A program made the translations under genes and the position numbers. Under the pieces are notes generated by a model. That model was not told where the DNA came from. It did not search any database and saw only the letters and a list, made by a program, of their open reading frames with translations. Below, one piece after another: positions 32,297 through 41,471 of a stretch of 64,000 nt of DNA (position 1 is the stretch's first letter; each line of letters starts with the position of its first letter). Where the stretch lies: positions 62,001 to 126,000 of the forward strand of contig NZ_JALJCL010000005.1 in NCBI RefSeq assembly GCF_023698535.1, given 5' to 3'. This DNA comes from Halorientalis regularis (GTDB lineage Archaea; Halobacteriota; Halobacteria; Halobacteriales; Haloarculaceae).

Positions 32297-33619
32297 ATGG
32301 CAACCCTCGATCTCGAACTCGGCGGTCCGCAGACGGTGCCCGAGGCCGCCGACGACGGCGTCTGGCTGACCTGCATCGAGTGCGGCGAGACCTTCGCCCC
32401 CTTCGACGACGTGCGCTACACCTGTGACGACTGCGACGGCCTGCTGGAGGCCCGCTACGCCGACACGCCCACCTTCGACGACTTCGAGGGCCGGGGCGTC
32501 TGGCGCTACAGCGAGGCCCTCCCCTTCGAGGAGGGCGTCACGCTCCCCGAGGGTGACACGCCACTGCACTACGTCCCCGATCTGGAGGACGACATCGGCG
32601 TCCGCAACCTCCGGATCAAACACGAGGGGATGAACCCCACCGGCTCGTTCAAGGACCGGGGCATGACCGTCGGCGTCCGGGTCGCCCAGGAAGTCGGCGT
32701 GGACCGCCTGGCCTGTGCCTCGACGGGCAACACCAGCGCCGCGCTGTCGGCCTACGGGGCCCGCGCAAACCTCGAAACCCTCGTCCTCCTGCCCGCCGGG
32801 AAGGTCGCCGCCGGGAAGGTGGCCCAGGCGAGTCTCCACGGCGCGCGCATCCTCGAAGTCGACGGCAACTTCGACTCGTGTCTCGACATCGTCCAGGACC
32901 TGGCGAGTCGGGGCGAGGCCTACCTGCTGAACTCCCTCAATCCGTTCCGCCTGGAGGGTCAGAAGACCATCGGCTTCGAGATCCTCGAACGGTTCTACGA
33001 GGACGAGGGGCGGTTCCCCGACCGGATCGTCCTCCCCGTCGGGAACGCGGGCAATACCGCGGCGCTGTACAAGGCCTTCCGCGAACTCGTTCGCAGCGGT
33101 GCACTCGCGCCCGGCGACGTGCCCAAGCTCACCGGCGTGCAGGCCGAGGGGGCCGCGCCGATGGTCGAAGCCATCGAGAACGACCTGGCAGACACCAAGC
33201 GCTGGGACGACGTCGAGACCCGCGCGACCGCCATCCGCATCGGCAACCCGGTCAACGCGCCGAAGGCCCTGCCCGGCATCCGCAACACGGGCGGGACCGC
33301 AGTCGCCGTCTCCGACGAGCGCATCACCGAAGCCCAGCGCGACCTGGCCGAACAGGGCGTCGGCGTCGAACCTGCCTCCGCTGCCTCCGTCGCCGGCCTG
33401 CGGAAACTCCGTCTCTCCGGCGAGGTCGACCCCGGCGAGGACGTGGTCTGTCTGACCACCGGCCACCTCCTCAAGGACCCCGAGGCCGCCGCCGAGGCCG
33501 GTGCCGACCCCGAACCCGTCCCCAACGACACGGACAAAGTCCTCGACCACCTCGCGGGTAAACGCGTCAGCCTCGACGGCGACGGCCTGCTCGGGAAGGT
33601 GCTGGGCGCGCTCCGGTAA
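32297..33619 (+). CDS. thrC: threonine synthase
   Basis: 440 residues. The N-terminus has a four-cysteine zinc-ribbon-like segment (LTCIECGETFAPFDDVRYTCDDCDG), then the PLP lysine in GMNPTGSFKDRGMTVG. CASTGNTSAALSAYG and LPVGNAGNTAALY bind the phosphate and substrate. It converts O-phosphohomoserine to threonine. The fold-type II architecture and length match archaeal ThrC. It stands with serA, serB and metX in an amino-acid biosynthesis neighbourhood but in its own transcript. Confidence 0.92.
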   Translation: MATLDLELGGPQTVPEAADDGVWLTCIECGETFAPFDDVRYTCDDCDGLLEARYADTPTFDDFEGRGVWRYSEALPFEEGVTLPEGDTPLHYVPDLEDDIGVRNLRIKHEGMNPTGSFKDRGMTVGVRVAQEVGVDRLACASTGNTSAALSAYGARANLETLVLLPAGKVAAGKVAQASLHGARILEVDGNFDSCLDIVQDLASRGEAYLLNSLNPFRLEGQKTIGFEILERFYEDEGRFPDRIVLPVGNAGNTAALYKAFRELVRSGALAPGDVPKLTGVQAEGAAPMVEAIENDLADTKRWDDVETRATAIRIGNPVNAPKALPGIRNTGGTAVAVSDERITEAQRDLAEQGVGVEPASAASVAGLRKLRLSGEVDPGEDVVCLTTGHLLKDPEAAAEAGADPEPVPNDTDKVLDHLAGKRVSLDGDGLLGKVLGALR

Positions 33620-33707
33620 TCGCCCGACAACACGGCGTCGGCCGCCCGTGTGCCGGGCGTCTGACTGGGCTTTACGTGAGTCGGTGACACAGTTGTACGT
33701 CCGCGAG

Positions 33708-34079
33708 ATGACTTCCGACACGACACACGCCGCCCCCGGGGGATCGGCCGACGAGCGGGCCGTGGACGGGATTCCGGCCGCGCCGCCGCCCGATCTCGGG
33801 ACGCGGCCCGCAACCGGCCGGTTCCCGCGCACCGACACCGCGCGCCTGCGAGCGACCGAACGCGAGATCCTCAGAGCGCGGATTGCCCTGCTGGAACAGC
33901 GCGTCGCCCGGAAAGAGCGCGAACTCGACGCGGTGATCGACCGCTACGAGGAGCTTCTGGCCGCGGAGAGCCCCCGGACGCACGTCGACGACGGGGCCGT
34001 CGAGATCGAGTTCGAGAGCGACGAGACCGAACCGGGTATCGGTGCACGGCTCCGTGACGCACTGTCGCGAGTATTTTAA
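33708..34079 (+). CDS. hypothetical protein with central coiled coil
   Basis: 123 residues from ATG 33708. A disordered N-terminus rich in Pro, Ala and Asp (MTSDTTHAAPGGSADERAVD) is followed by a long charged helix, RLRATEREILRARIALLEQRVARKERELDAVIDRYEELLAAE, with coiled-coil heptads. An acidic tail ends IGARLRDALSRVF, which could be an amphipathic membrane-contact helix. No family is recognised. It is convergent with serA, with 17 bases between the stops. Codon use is normal for the window. Confidence 0.65.
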   Translation: MTSDTTHAAPGGSADERAVDGIPAAPPPDLGTRPATGRFPRTDTARLRATEREILRARIALLEQRVARKERELDAVIDRYEELLAAESPRTHVDDGAVEIEFESDETEPGIGARLRDALSRVF

Positions 34080-34096
34080 AAGAGCTGCGTGCCCGG

Positions 34097-35698
34097 TTAC
34101 TCGTCGTCTTCGGCCGCGCCGTTGAGGCTGATGTAGCTCACGTCGATGATCCGCTCGTCGTCGAGGATCGCGTCGAACACCTCGTCGCTCGGCGGGTCGT
34201 CGAGGTTGTAGACCGAGAGCGCTTCGCCGCCGATGGTCTCGCGGGCGTTGAACATCGCCGCGATGTTGACGCCGTGGTCGCCCAGCGTCGAGCCGATGAA
34301 CCCGATGACGCCGGGCACGTCGTCGTTGCGCGCGACGAGCATGTGGCCGTGCGGGATGGCGTCGACGCGGTAGCCGTCGATCCGCACGATCCGCGGGTCC
34401 TCGCCGGCGAACTGGGTGCCACAGACGCTGACCTCGTCGTCACCGTTGCGGACGGTGACGGTAACGAGACTCTGGAAGTCCTCGGAGGAGCGGCTCTTTT
34501 TCTCTGTTACGTCGATACCGCGCTCGTCGGCGATCCGGGGCGCGTTGACGGCGTTGACCTGCCACTCCAGGGGCTCGAAACAGCCCTTGAGGGCGCTGGC
34601 AGTCACCAGATCCAGCTCTTCCTCGGCGATCTCGCCCTCGTAGGAGATTTCGACCTCCTCGACGCGGTCGTCGAACAGCTGGACGGCGATCTTGCCGGCC
34701 GTCTCCGCGAGGTCGATGTACGGTCGCACGCGGGGGAACGCCGACTCGTCCATCGACGGGGCGTTCAGCGCGTTCATGACGGGTTCGCCCCGGAACGCGG
34801 CCAGCACCTGATCGGCCGTGGCGGTCGCGACGTTCTCCTGTGCGGCCTCCGTACTCGCGCCGAGGTGGGGCGTGACGATCACGTCGTCCACGTCCAGGAG
34901 CGGGTTGTCCTGATCGACCGGTTCCTCGGCGAACACGTCGATTGCGGCCCCCTTCAGCTGGCCGTTCTCGACGGCTTCGGCCAGCGCGGGCTCGTCGATG
35001 ATGCCACCGCGGGCGCAGTTGACGACGTAGCCGCCGCCGAGCGTGGCGAGTTCGTCCTCGCCGATCATGTTCTCGGTCTCGGGCGTCAGCGGCGTGTGGA
35101 TCGTGATGAGATCCGCCTGGTCGAGACACGCCTCCAGATCGTCCGCGAGGTCGGCACCGAGCTGGTCGGCCCGTTCCTCGGAGATGTAGGGGTCGAACGC
35201 GACGAGGTTCATGCCCAGACTACCCAGGCGCTTGGCGACCTCCTGGCCGACGCGGCCGAGGCCGACGATGCCCAGCGTCTTGCCGTTGAGTTCCGTACCG
35301 AGGAACTCGCCTTTGGCCCACTCGCCGCCCCGGAGGCGGACGTGGGCCTGCGGGATCGAGCGGGCGGTGGCGAACGTCATCGCGACGGTGTGTTCGGCGG
35401 CCGCGCGGACGTTGCCCTCGGGTGCGTTGGCGACGATGACGCCGTGTTCGGTCGCGGCGTCGATGTCGATGTTGTCCACACCGATGCCGGCGCGACCGAC
35501 GATGACGAGGTCGTTCGCGGCATCGAGCACCTCGTCGGTGACCTCGGTGCCCGAGCGGACGATCAGCGCGTTCGCGTCGGCGACGGCGTCGAGCAGTGCC
35601 TCACCCTCCACGTCGTAGGCCGTCTCCACGTCGTGGCCCGCCGCGCGCAGGCGTTGGATCCCTGCGTCGGCGATCGGGTCCGTGACGAGTACCTTCAT
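34097..35698 (-). CDS. serA: D-3-phosphoglycerate dehydrogenase
   Basis: 533 residues from ATG 35698 (MKVLVTDPIADAGIQRLRAAG). The order is substrate-binding domain, NAD-binding domain (LGIVGLGRVGQEVAKRLGSLGM), catalytic Arg in VNCARGGIIDEPAL, Glu and His in VIVTPHLGASTEAAQE, then the intervening domain (VEISYEGEIAEEELDLVTASALKG) and a C-terminal ACT domain (MLVARNDDVPGVIGFIGSTLGDHG). It performs the first step of serine synthesis. The ACT domain implies feedback control by serine. serB lies 1.4 kb away. Confidence 0.93.
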   Translation of the reverse strand: MKVLVTDPIADAGIQRLRAAGHDVETAYDVEGEALLDAVADANALIVRSGTEVTDEVLDAANDLVIVGRAGIGVDNIDIDAATEHGVIVANAPEGNVRAAAEHTVAMTFATARSIPQAHVRLRGGEWAKGEFLGTELNGKTLGIVGLGRVGQEVAKRLGSLGMNLVAFDPYISEERADQLGADLADDLEACLDQADLITIHTPLTPETENMIGEDELATLGGGYVVNCARGGIIDEPALAEAVENGQLKGAAIDVFAEEPVDQDNPLLDVDDVIVTPHLGASTEAAQENVATATADQVLAAFRGEPVMNALNAPSMDESAFPRVRPYIDLAETAGKIAVQLFDDRVEEVEISYEGEIAEEELDLVTASALKGCFEPLEWQVNAVNAPRIADERGIDVTEKKSRSSEDFQSLVTVTVRNGDDEVSVCGTQFAGEDPRIVRIDGYRVDAIPHGHMLVARNDDVPGVIGFIGSTLGDHGVNIAAMFNARETIGGEALSVYNLDDPPSDEVFDAILDDERIIDVSYISLNGAAEDDE

Positions 35699-35879
35699 GG
35701 TCGACCCATTCCAGCCTGCCGGCATAACCCTTTCTTCATCGCCTCGCACCGTATCGGGAGCGAGCGTCCGCCTCGCGTGGGATTCGTCCGCACGGTCGCC
35801 CGAGCGCAGGCGGTCGAACCCCCGGTCACGTCCCGACGCTGGGAGAGGGTTGATATAGCGGGCGGCCCTGAGCGGTGGT

Positions 35880-36518
35880 GTGAGCGACGGGACCGAAACG
35901 CCGCTCGACCTGGAGGCGCTCCCGACGGGGGAGAGCGTGCTGATCGCCGGACCAGCGATGACTGGCAAGCGCCGGCTGTTGTTCGACCTGGTGGGGGCCA
36001 GTCCGGACGGGACCGCCCTCCTCGTCACGACCAAGCGCGGTGCCGACCGCTTCCGGGAGCGCTTTCTGGCGGGCCGGGACGCCGACGACTGGGACATCCG
36101 GTCGGTCGACTGCGTCTCCCGGAGCCGCGGGTTCACCCAGCACCGGGACAGCGATACCGTGAAGTACGTCACCAGCGCCGGCGACCTCACGGGTGTCGGG
36201 ATCGCCGCGTCGGGCTTCTTGCGGGAGTTCTACCACGCCGACCGCGCGGCCCGCGTCGGTCTGCACTCGCTGTCGACGATGCTGATGTACGCGGATCTCC
36301 GACGGGTCTACCAGTTCGCCCACGTCATGACCGGCCGCATCGAGTCCTCGGGCTTCGCCGGCGCGTTCACGCTCGATACGACCGCGCGCAACACCGAGTC
36401 GCTGGACGTGCTGACCCAGGTGTTCGACGCGCTGGTCGAGGTACGCGAGGACGGAAACGGCCCCGAGCTCAAAGTGAGAGGCGGCGACTTCGGCCCCCGG
36501 ACGTGGACCACGTTCTGA
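35880..36518 (+). CDS. RecA-superfamily ATPase-like protein (haloarchaeal HTR-like)
   Basis: 212 residues starting at GTG 35880, with a TATA-like TTGATATAGC about 25-30 bases upstream. LPTGESVLIAGPAMTGKRRLLFDLVGA resembles a KaiC/RecA-type P-loop, but the residue after GK is Arg instead of Ser/Thr. DRAARVGLHSLSTMLMYADLRRVYQFAHVMTGRIESSG is a shared feature of haloarchaeal HTR-like proteins of unknown role. It probably binds nucleotide weakly or not at all. It sits between serA and the next gene with no clear operon partner. Confidence 0.72.
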   Translation: MSDGTETPLDLEALPTGESVLIAGPAMTGKRRLLFDLVGASPDGTALLVTTKRGADRFRERFLAGRDADDWDIRSVDCVSRSRGFTQHRDSDTVKYVTSAGDLTGVGIAASGFLREFYHADRAARVGLHSLSTMLMYADLRRVYQFAHVMTGRIESSGFAGAFTLDTTARNTESLDVLTQVFDALVEVREDGNGPELKVRGGDFGPRTWTTF

Positions 36519-36521
36519 CGG

Positions 36522-36962
36522 CTATTCGTCCAGCTGTTCGTGAACGAGATCGACAAGCGGTGCCTCCGTCCGGTCGAAGGTGAACACGATTCCCGACCAC
36601 TCACGGAAGGGGAAGTGGGCCACGAGGACGTTGTCGTAGAACCGCATCGTCGCGTCGAGCGTGCCGAAATCGAACAGCGCGCCCTCCTGTGGCGGATCGC
36701 TCAGTCCCTTCATGATGAGCGTCTCGGCGCGCTCTTCGCGTTCGGGGAGCGAGAGGGTCTCGGCCACGTCTTCGCGGAGAAAGAGCACGTCGTAGTCGTC
36801 GGCGGCGTACCGGATCGCCGAGCGAAGGGAGGCGTCGGATTCGTCCTGCAGGTCGTCGATGAGGTCACGGACGTGGTCGTCCACGTCGTCGAGTTCGTCG
36901 TCGTCGATCTCCGCCATCTCGTCCGATGGGGCCTCGAGATCGTCCGGCGGGGTGTCGGCCAT
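36522..36962 (-). CDS. hypothetical acidic haloarchaeal protein
   Basis: 146 residues from ATG 36962. The first 40 residues are extremely acidic (DDLEAPSDEMAEIDDDELDDVDDH). The remainder looks like a small alpha/beta domain: RSAIRYAADDYDVLFLREDVAETLSL, LDATMRFYDNVLVAHFPFREWSGIVFTFDR. No cysteines and no membrane span were seen. It is convergent with the HTR-like gene (three bases between stops). The family name is not known to me. Confidence 0.68.
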   Translation of the reverse strand: MADTPPDDLEAPSDEMAEIDDDELDDVDDHVRDLIDDLQDESDASLRSAIRYAADDYDVLFLREDVAETLSLPEREERAETLIMKGLSDPPQEGALFDFGTLDATMRFYDNVLVAHFPFREWSGIVFTFDRTEAPLVDLVHEQLDE

Positions 36963-37072
36963 GCCGCGTACGTAGTCACGAGCGGATATAAGCGCAGGGG
37001 ACGGTTCGGGGTCGGCGACGCCGACCGACGAAAACCACCGCCCTTGAAGCCCCCGGCCGCGAACGGGAGAAT

Positions 37073-37708
37073 ATGACACTCGTGGCCTTCGACTTCGACG
37101 GCACGCTCTCGGACTCGGAGATGACCGTCCTGCTGGGCGAGCAGTGCGGGGTCGCCGACCAGATGGCGGAGATCACCCAGCGGGCGATGAACGACGAGAT
37201 CGGCTACGCCGAGAGCCTCCGCAGTCGGTGTGAACTGCTGGAGGGGCTCACCCAGGACAAGGCCGAGGCCGCCTTCGATCAGGTCGTCCTCCGGGCGGAC
37301 GCCGCCATGGTCATCGAGCACCTCAACGAGGCCGGCATCCACACCGCCATCCTGACCGGTGGGTTCGAGCGCGGCGTCGAGCGCGCACTCGAAAAGGCCG
37401 GTGTCACCGTCGACTCCATCGTCGCCAACCGGCTTCCGGTGGAAGCGGGCGAACTCACCGGCGAGGTCGAGGGCCCGCTCATCGAGGGGACCAAAGACGA
37501 CGCCCTCGAAGACCTGGCCGGCACGGTCGGCGTGGAGATGGCCGACACCATCGCCGTCGGCGACGGGGCCAACGACATGCCGATGCTGGAAGTCGCGGGC
37601 CTGTCGGTCGGGTTCGATCCGAAACCGGCCGTCGAACCCGCGTGTGACACCATCGTCCTCTCGATGGCCGAACTCCACGGACTCCTGGAGGCCGAAGGCG
37701 TCCTCTAA
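37073..37708 (+). CDS. serB: phosphoserine phosphatase
   Basis: 211 residues. HAD motif I is VAFDFDGTLSDSE with both aspartates, motif II is AILTGGF, the Lys lies in EGTKDDAL, and motif IV is VGDGANDMPMLEVAG. The arrangement and cap size match SerB, the last step of serine synthesis. The ATG follows closely on AT-rich GAGAATATG. Together with serA at 34-35.7 kb it gives two of the three serine enzymes; the aminotransferase at 43.6 kb may belong to the same metabolism. Confidence 0.88.
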   Translation: MTLVAFDFDGTLSDSEMTVLLGEQCGVADQMAEITQRAMNDEIGYAESLRSRCELLEGLTQDKAEAAFDQVVLRADAAMVIEHLNEAGIHTAILTGGFERGVERALEKAGVTVDSIVANRLPVEAGELTGEVEGPLIEGTKDDALEDLAGTVGVEMADTIAVGDGANDMPMLEVAGLSVGFDPKPAVEPACDTIVLSMAELHGLLEAEGVL

Positions 37709-37845
37709 CGGCCGCGCTGTCCGGCCGACGAACGGTATCGTGATGGGGCGGCCGCCGATCTTTTCATGCCATCTCTGATTTTAATTTACGTCGTACTGGG
37801 CGGAGGCCTTTTGTGTAGGAAACGTGTACAGGAAGTGTCTTGAGT

Positions 37846-38559
37846 GTGAGTCTGTTTCCCACGCAACAGTGGCTCGACGCATACCGGCGCGAGATCAACG
37901 AGAGCGCTGCGCTGGACGACGTCGGTGTCGGCTGGGGTGTGGGGTCGAACGGTGACGTGCTGATCGTGGTCGAGGACCTGCCGCTTTCGGAGACGCGGAT
38001 CGGGGACCTGCCGGAGCTGGTGTTCGAGGGCGTCCCGGAGAAAATCCGGAACGACATCGACGACGTGACGCTCGACGAGGCACCCGAGTTGATCGACGAC
38101 GGGGTCCGCGAGCACTTCCCGCCGGTGTCACAGGACCTCCTCGATCAACTCGAGTTCTGTGTCCACGAGGGGAACATCTACTGTTACATCGGGCTGGAGA
38201 ACGGGAAGTGTCCCGAGGTGGAAATTCTCGACGGGCCCGACGACCGCGAGGTCAACGCGGTGCTCGAAGCCGAGTGGGACATCTGGCAGGCGATCATCGA
38301 CGGCCGGCCGGCCACCTCGGCCGTCCTCGGCGGTGACCTATCCATCGAGACCGACGGCCCCTTCGGGCCACAGACGCTGACGGTGCTGCAGTTGCTCGGC
38401 GACGTGGCGGCCGACGTAGCGACCACCTTCATGTTCGAGCAGTCCCGCCGGTCGATGCCGGACCTCGTGCTGGACGAGGCAGTCCGGCAACCCGCCGCGT
38501 TCCAGAAACTGGCCTACCGGCAGGCCGCGCTGACCAGTCGGCTCTTTAGCCTGTTCTAG
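37846..38559 (+). CDS. SCP2-like (sterol-carrier fold) domain protein
   Basis: 237 residues. MSLFPTQQWLDAYRREINESAALDDVGVGWGVGSNGDVLIV leads into an alpha/beta region ending in a helical part (FMFEQSRRSMPDLVLDEAVRQPAAFQKLAYRQAALTSRLFSLF). The pattern, including EWDIWQAIIDGRPATSAVLGGDLSIETDG, resembles SCP2 hydrophobic-ligand-binding domains. The ligand is unknown. The GTG at 37846 is preferred; a TTG six bases earlier (37840) is in frame. An AT-rich TTTTAATTTACG at 37778-37789 could hold the promoter. Confidence 0.68.
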   Translation: MSLFPTQQWLDAYRREINESAALDDVGVGWGVGSNGDVLIVVEDLPLSETRIGDLPELVFEGVPEKIRNDIDDVTLDEAPELIDDGVREHFPPVSQDLLDQLEFCVHEGNIYCYIGLENGKCPEVEILDGPDDREVNAVLEAEWDIWQAIIDGRPATSAVLGGDLSIETDGPFGPQTLTVLQLLGDVAADVATTFMFEQSRRSMPDLVLDEAVRQPAAFQKLAYRQAALTSRLFSLF

Positions 38560-39851
38560 GTCGACTGAGCGATGGCCTGATCGAGGTCGGCCGTGATGTC
38601 CTCGACGCCCTCCAGTCCCACGGAGAGGCGGACCAGATCGTCGGTGACACCTGCGGCTTCCTTCTCCTCGTCGGTGAGTTGCTGGTGGGTCGTGCTGGCG
38701 GGATGGATGATGAGCGTCTTGGCGTCGCCGACGTTGGCCAGCAGGCTGGCGACCTCGGTGGACTCGACCGTGCCACGGGCGGCATCGTAGCCGTCTTCCA
38801 GCCCGAACGTGATCATGCCGCCATACCCCCCGTCGAGGTACTTCGAGGCGTTGTCGTGGGTCTCGTGGCCTTCCAGGCCGGGATAGGTGACCCACGAGAC
38901 CTCGGGGTGGTCCTGGAGGAACTCCGCGACGGCCATGGCGTTTTCACAGTGGGCGCTCATGCGCTGGGGCAGGGTCTCGACGCCCTGGAGGGTCTGCCAG
39001 GCGTCGAAGGGGGACTGCTGGTTGCCCAGGTCGCGCAGGCCGCGCGCGATGGCGGTGTAGGTGAACGCCTGCTCGCCCATGGCTTCGGCGAAGTTGACGC
39101 CGTGGTAGGCGGGGTTGTCCGTCGCGATCTCGGGGTAGTCCTCGGCGTGGGCGCTCCAGTCGAAGTTGCCCCCGTCGACGACGACGCCGCCGACGGTCGT
39201 CCCGTGACCGTGGATCCACTTCGTCGTGGAGTTCCAGACGAGGTTCGCGCCGTGTTCGATGGGGTTGCACAGGTACGGCGTCGCGAATGTGTTGTCCACG
39301 AACAGCGGGATGCCGTGATCGTCGGCGATCTCCGCGAGGCGGTCGAAATCGGGCGTGACCAGCGCGGGGTTGCCGATGGTCTCGCAGTGGATGTACTTCG
39401 TGTTCTCGTCGATGGCGTCCTCGTAGGCCTCGTAATCGAGGGTGTCGACGAACCGCGCCTCGACACCTTTCCTGGGGAGCGTGTGGGTGTAGTAGGTGTA
39501 GGTCCCCCCATAGAGCGAGGAAGCGGTGACGATGTTGTCGCCCGGCCCGGCCAGCACGAAGTCGGTGAGGTTGAGCGCACCCATCCCGGAGGCCGTGGCG
39601 ACCGCGCCGACGCCACCCTCCAGCGCGGCGATGCGCTCCTGCAGGGTCTCGACGGTCGGGTTCATCAGCCGCGAGTAGATGTAGCCCGGTTTCGCCAGCG
39701 CGAACTGGTCGGCGGCGTCCTCGGCGTCCTCGAACACGTAGCTCGTGGTCTGGTAGATCGGCGGTGCGCGCGCCCCCGTGGCCGGATCCGGGTCTTCCTG
39801 GCCGACGTGGAGCGACTTCGTCTCGATCTGGTCGTCGTCGTCGTCCGTCAT
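38556..39851 (-). CDS. O-acetylhomoserine sulfhydrylase family PLP enzyme (copy 1)
   Basis: 431 residues from ATG 39851. [32 protein letters not shown] is the O-acetylhomoserine (thiol)-lyase N-terminus. YSRLMNPTVETLQERIAALEGG, the PLP lysine in [16 protein letters not shown] and [20 protein letters not shown] complete the Cys/Met-metabolism PLP family. It combines O-acetylhomoserine with sulfide to give homocysteine. A close paralogue lies at 41.5-42.8 kb, with metX between them. Confidence 0.9.
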   Translation of the reverse strand: MTDDDDDQIETKSLHVGQEDPDPATGARAPPIYQTTSYVFEDAEDAADQFALAKPGYIYSRLMNPTVETLQERIAALEGGVGAVATASGMGALNLTDFVLAGPGDNIVTASSLYGGTYTYYTHTLPRKGVEARFVDTLDYEAYEDAIDENTKYIHCETIGNPALVTPDFDRLAEIADDHGIPLFVDNTFATPYLCNPIEHGANLVWNSTTKWIHGHGTTVGGVVVDGGNFDWSAHAEDYPEIATDNPAYHGVNFAEAMGEQAFTYTAIARGLRDLGNQQSPFDAWQTLQGVETLPQRMSAHCENAMAVAEFLQDHPEVSWVTYPGLEGHETHDNASKYLDGGYGGMITFGLEDGYDAARGTVESTEVASLLANVGDAKTLIIHPASTTHQQLTDEEKEAAGVTDDLVRLSVGLEGVEDITADLDQAIAQST

Positions 39852-39952
39852 GGCTGGGGGCGATTCACACGCCCCGAAGAAATAGCTGTCCACTCGTGGG
39901 TGACAGTGGCCGAATACGTTCGGGCCGGAGCCGTCTCCCCGGTGTGGATGGG

Positions 39953-39962
39953 TTCATATTTC
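39953..39962 (+). promoter_or_regulatory. TATA box of the 86-residue gene at 39984
   Basis: TTCATATTTC lies 22-31 bases before the ATG at 39984, consistent with a leaderless transcript and supporting that start against longer open frames. Confidence 0.55.
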
Positions 39963-39983
39963 TCCGGTGAGAAGCGACGGGCG

Positions 39984-40244
39984 ATGAGTGGTCGCGTCGG
40001 TCGGACCGGAAGCGTCGTCCTCGAACGACTCAGTGACAATCCGCTGGCCGTCGCCGGGTTCGTCGCCGCCCTCGGGGCCGCCGTGACCGTGCTCGCGACG
40101 GCCAGCGACCGGAGCGGGGCGGCGCTGACCGATCCCGCGCAGGCGGCGACGGTACTGGCGGCCGTGCCGGCCGTCGCGGTCGCGCAACCGGCCCACGTCG
40201 CGGCGTTTCTGGTGGGTGTGGCTGCAGCCGTCTCCGCGCGGTGA
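39984..40244 (+). CDS. small two-span membrane protein
   Basis: 86 residues, MSGRVGRTGSVVLERLSDNPLAVAGFVAALGAAVTVLATASD followed by a second hydrophobic helix, AATVLAAVPAVAVAQPAHVAAFLVGVAAAVSAR. The N-terminus is basic and the two spans are joined by a short loop. No family is recognised. The TATA box at 39953 supports independent transcription. It sits in the middle of the methionine gene cluster on the opposite strand; no functional link can be inferred. Confidence 0.55.
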   Translation: MSGRVGRTGSVVLERLSDNPLAVAGFVAALGAAVTVLATASDRSGAALTDPAQAATVLAAVPAVAVAQPAHVAAFLVGVAAAVSAR

Positions 40245-40264
40245 GCGGAGCGGCTCACACCTGC

Positions 40265-41470
40265 TCAGGAGAACAGACTCGTGTGGACGGGCGCGAACTG
40301 ACTCTCGGGTTCGTCGTCCTCGGCGGTGTCGGTGATCGCCTTCCCGTCGACCCCCGAATCGAGGAAGTCGGCGAGGGGCGGCCCCACTTTCTCGGGTTCG
40401 ACGAGGAAGGCGTCGTGACCGTGGTCGGATTCGATGACGTGGTGGGCGACCGGCGTGTCGAGGTCGCGGAAGGCCTCCGCGACCTGTTCGGACTGCTCGG
40501 TCGTGAAGTGCCAGTCACCGGTAAAGGACATCAGCAGGGCCTCGCCCTCGAAGGCACTGAGGGCGTCGGCGTCGTCCTCGAAGCCGGCGGCGAGGTCGTA
40601 GTTGTCCATCGACCGGGTGAGATAGAGGTAGGCGTTGGCGTCGAACCGCTCGACGAACTTCTCGGCCTGGTAGTCCAGATAGGACTCCACGTCCCGGTAG
40701 GGGAAGAAGGTTCCAGCGGGGTCGACGGGGAAGGTCCGCATGGCGTCCCGGCCCGCGGCACGGCGGCCGAACTTCTGTTCCATCGAGGCCTTCGAGAGGT
40801 ACATGATGTGGCCGATCTGGCGGGCCAGCGCCAGGCCATCGGTGGGTTCGTCGTCGGTGTCGTAGTAGTCGCCGCCCTGCCAGGCGTCGTCAGTGGTGAT
40901 AGCCCGGCGGGCGACCGCATCGAGGGCGAGACACTGCGGGTCGAGGCGGGCGGCGGCGGCGATGGACACCACGCGCTCGACGTGGTCGGGGTGGCGTTTC
41001 GCCCAGTCCAGGGCGTTCATGCCGCCGACGCTCCCGCCGACGACGGCGTGGAGCGCGGGAATCCCGAGTTCGTCGAGCAGGCGGCGCTGGGCTTCCGTCC
41101 AGTCGCCGACCGTGACGGCGGGGAAGTCGGTGCCGTAGGGCTCGCCGGTCTCGGGGTTCTCGCTGGCCGGGCCCGTGGTGCCGTAGCAGGAGCCGGGAAC
41201 GTTGGCACACACCACGTAGTACTCGGTGGTGTCGATGGCCTTCCCCGGGCCGACGATGTCGTCCCACCACGCGCGGGCCTGGCCGCTGGTGTCTTTGCCG
41301 GTCCTGTGGCCGGCGACGTGTGAACTGCCGGTCAGGGCGTGACAGACCAGCACCGCGTTCTCGCCGGTGAACTCGCCGTAGGCCTCGTAGGCGACTTCGA
41401 GGTCGGGGATGGACTCCCCGCACTCGAACTCGAACTCGCCGACCGAGATCGTGTCGCGTTCGACCTCCAT
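40265..41470 (-). CDS. metXA: homoserine O-acetyltransferase
   Basis: 401 residues, alpha/beta-hydrolase fold. It has [42 protein letters not shown], the nucleophile elbow [15 protein letters not shown] and the catalytic His in [14 protein letters not shown], all typical of MetX. It acetylates homoserine for direct sulfhydrylation. It begins one base after the stop of the second sulfhydrylase gene, so the two form an operon that makes homocysteine from homoserine and sulfide. The substrate homoserine is shared with the threonine branch. Confidence 0.92.
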   Translation of the reverse strand: MEVERDTISVGEFEFECGESIPDLEVAYEAYGEFTGENAVLVCHALTGSSHVAGHRTGKDTSGQARAWWDDIVGPGKAIDTTEYYVVCANVPGSCYGTTGPASENPETGEPYGTDFPAVTVGDWTEAQRRLLDELGIPALHAVVGGSVGGMNALDWAKRHPDHVERVVSIAAAARLDPQCLALDAVARRAITTDDAWQGGDYYDTDDEPTDGLALARQIGHIMYLSKASMEQKFGRRAAGRDAMRTFPVDPAGTFFPYRDVESYLDYQAEKFVERFDANAYLYLTRSMDNYDLAAGFEDDADALSAFEGEALLMSFTGDWHFTTEQSEQVAEAFRDLDTPVAHHVIESDHGHDAFLVEPEKVGPPLADFLDSGVDGKAITDTAEDDEPESQFAPVHTSLFS

Positions 41471-41471
41471 G

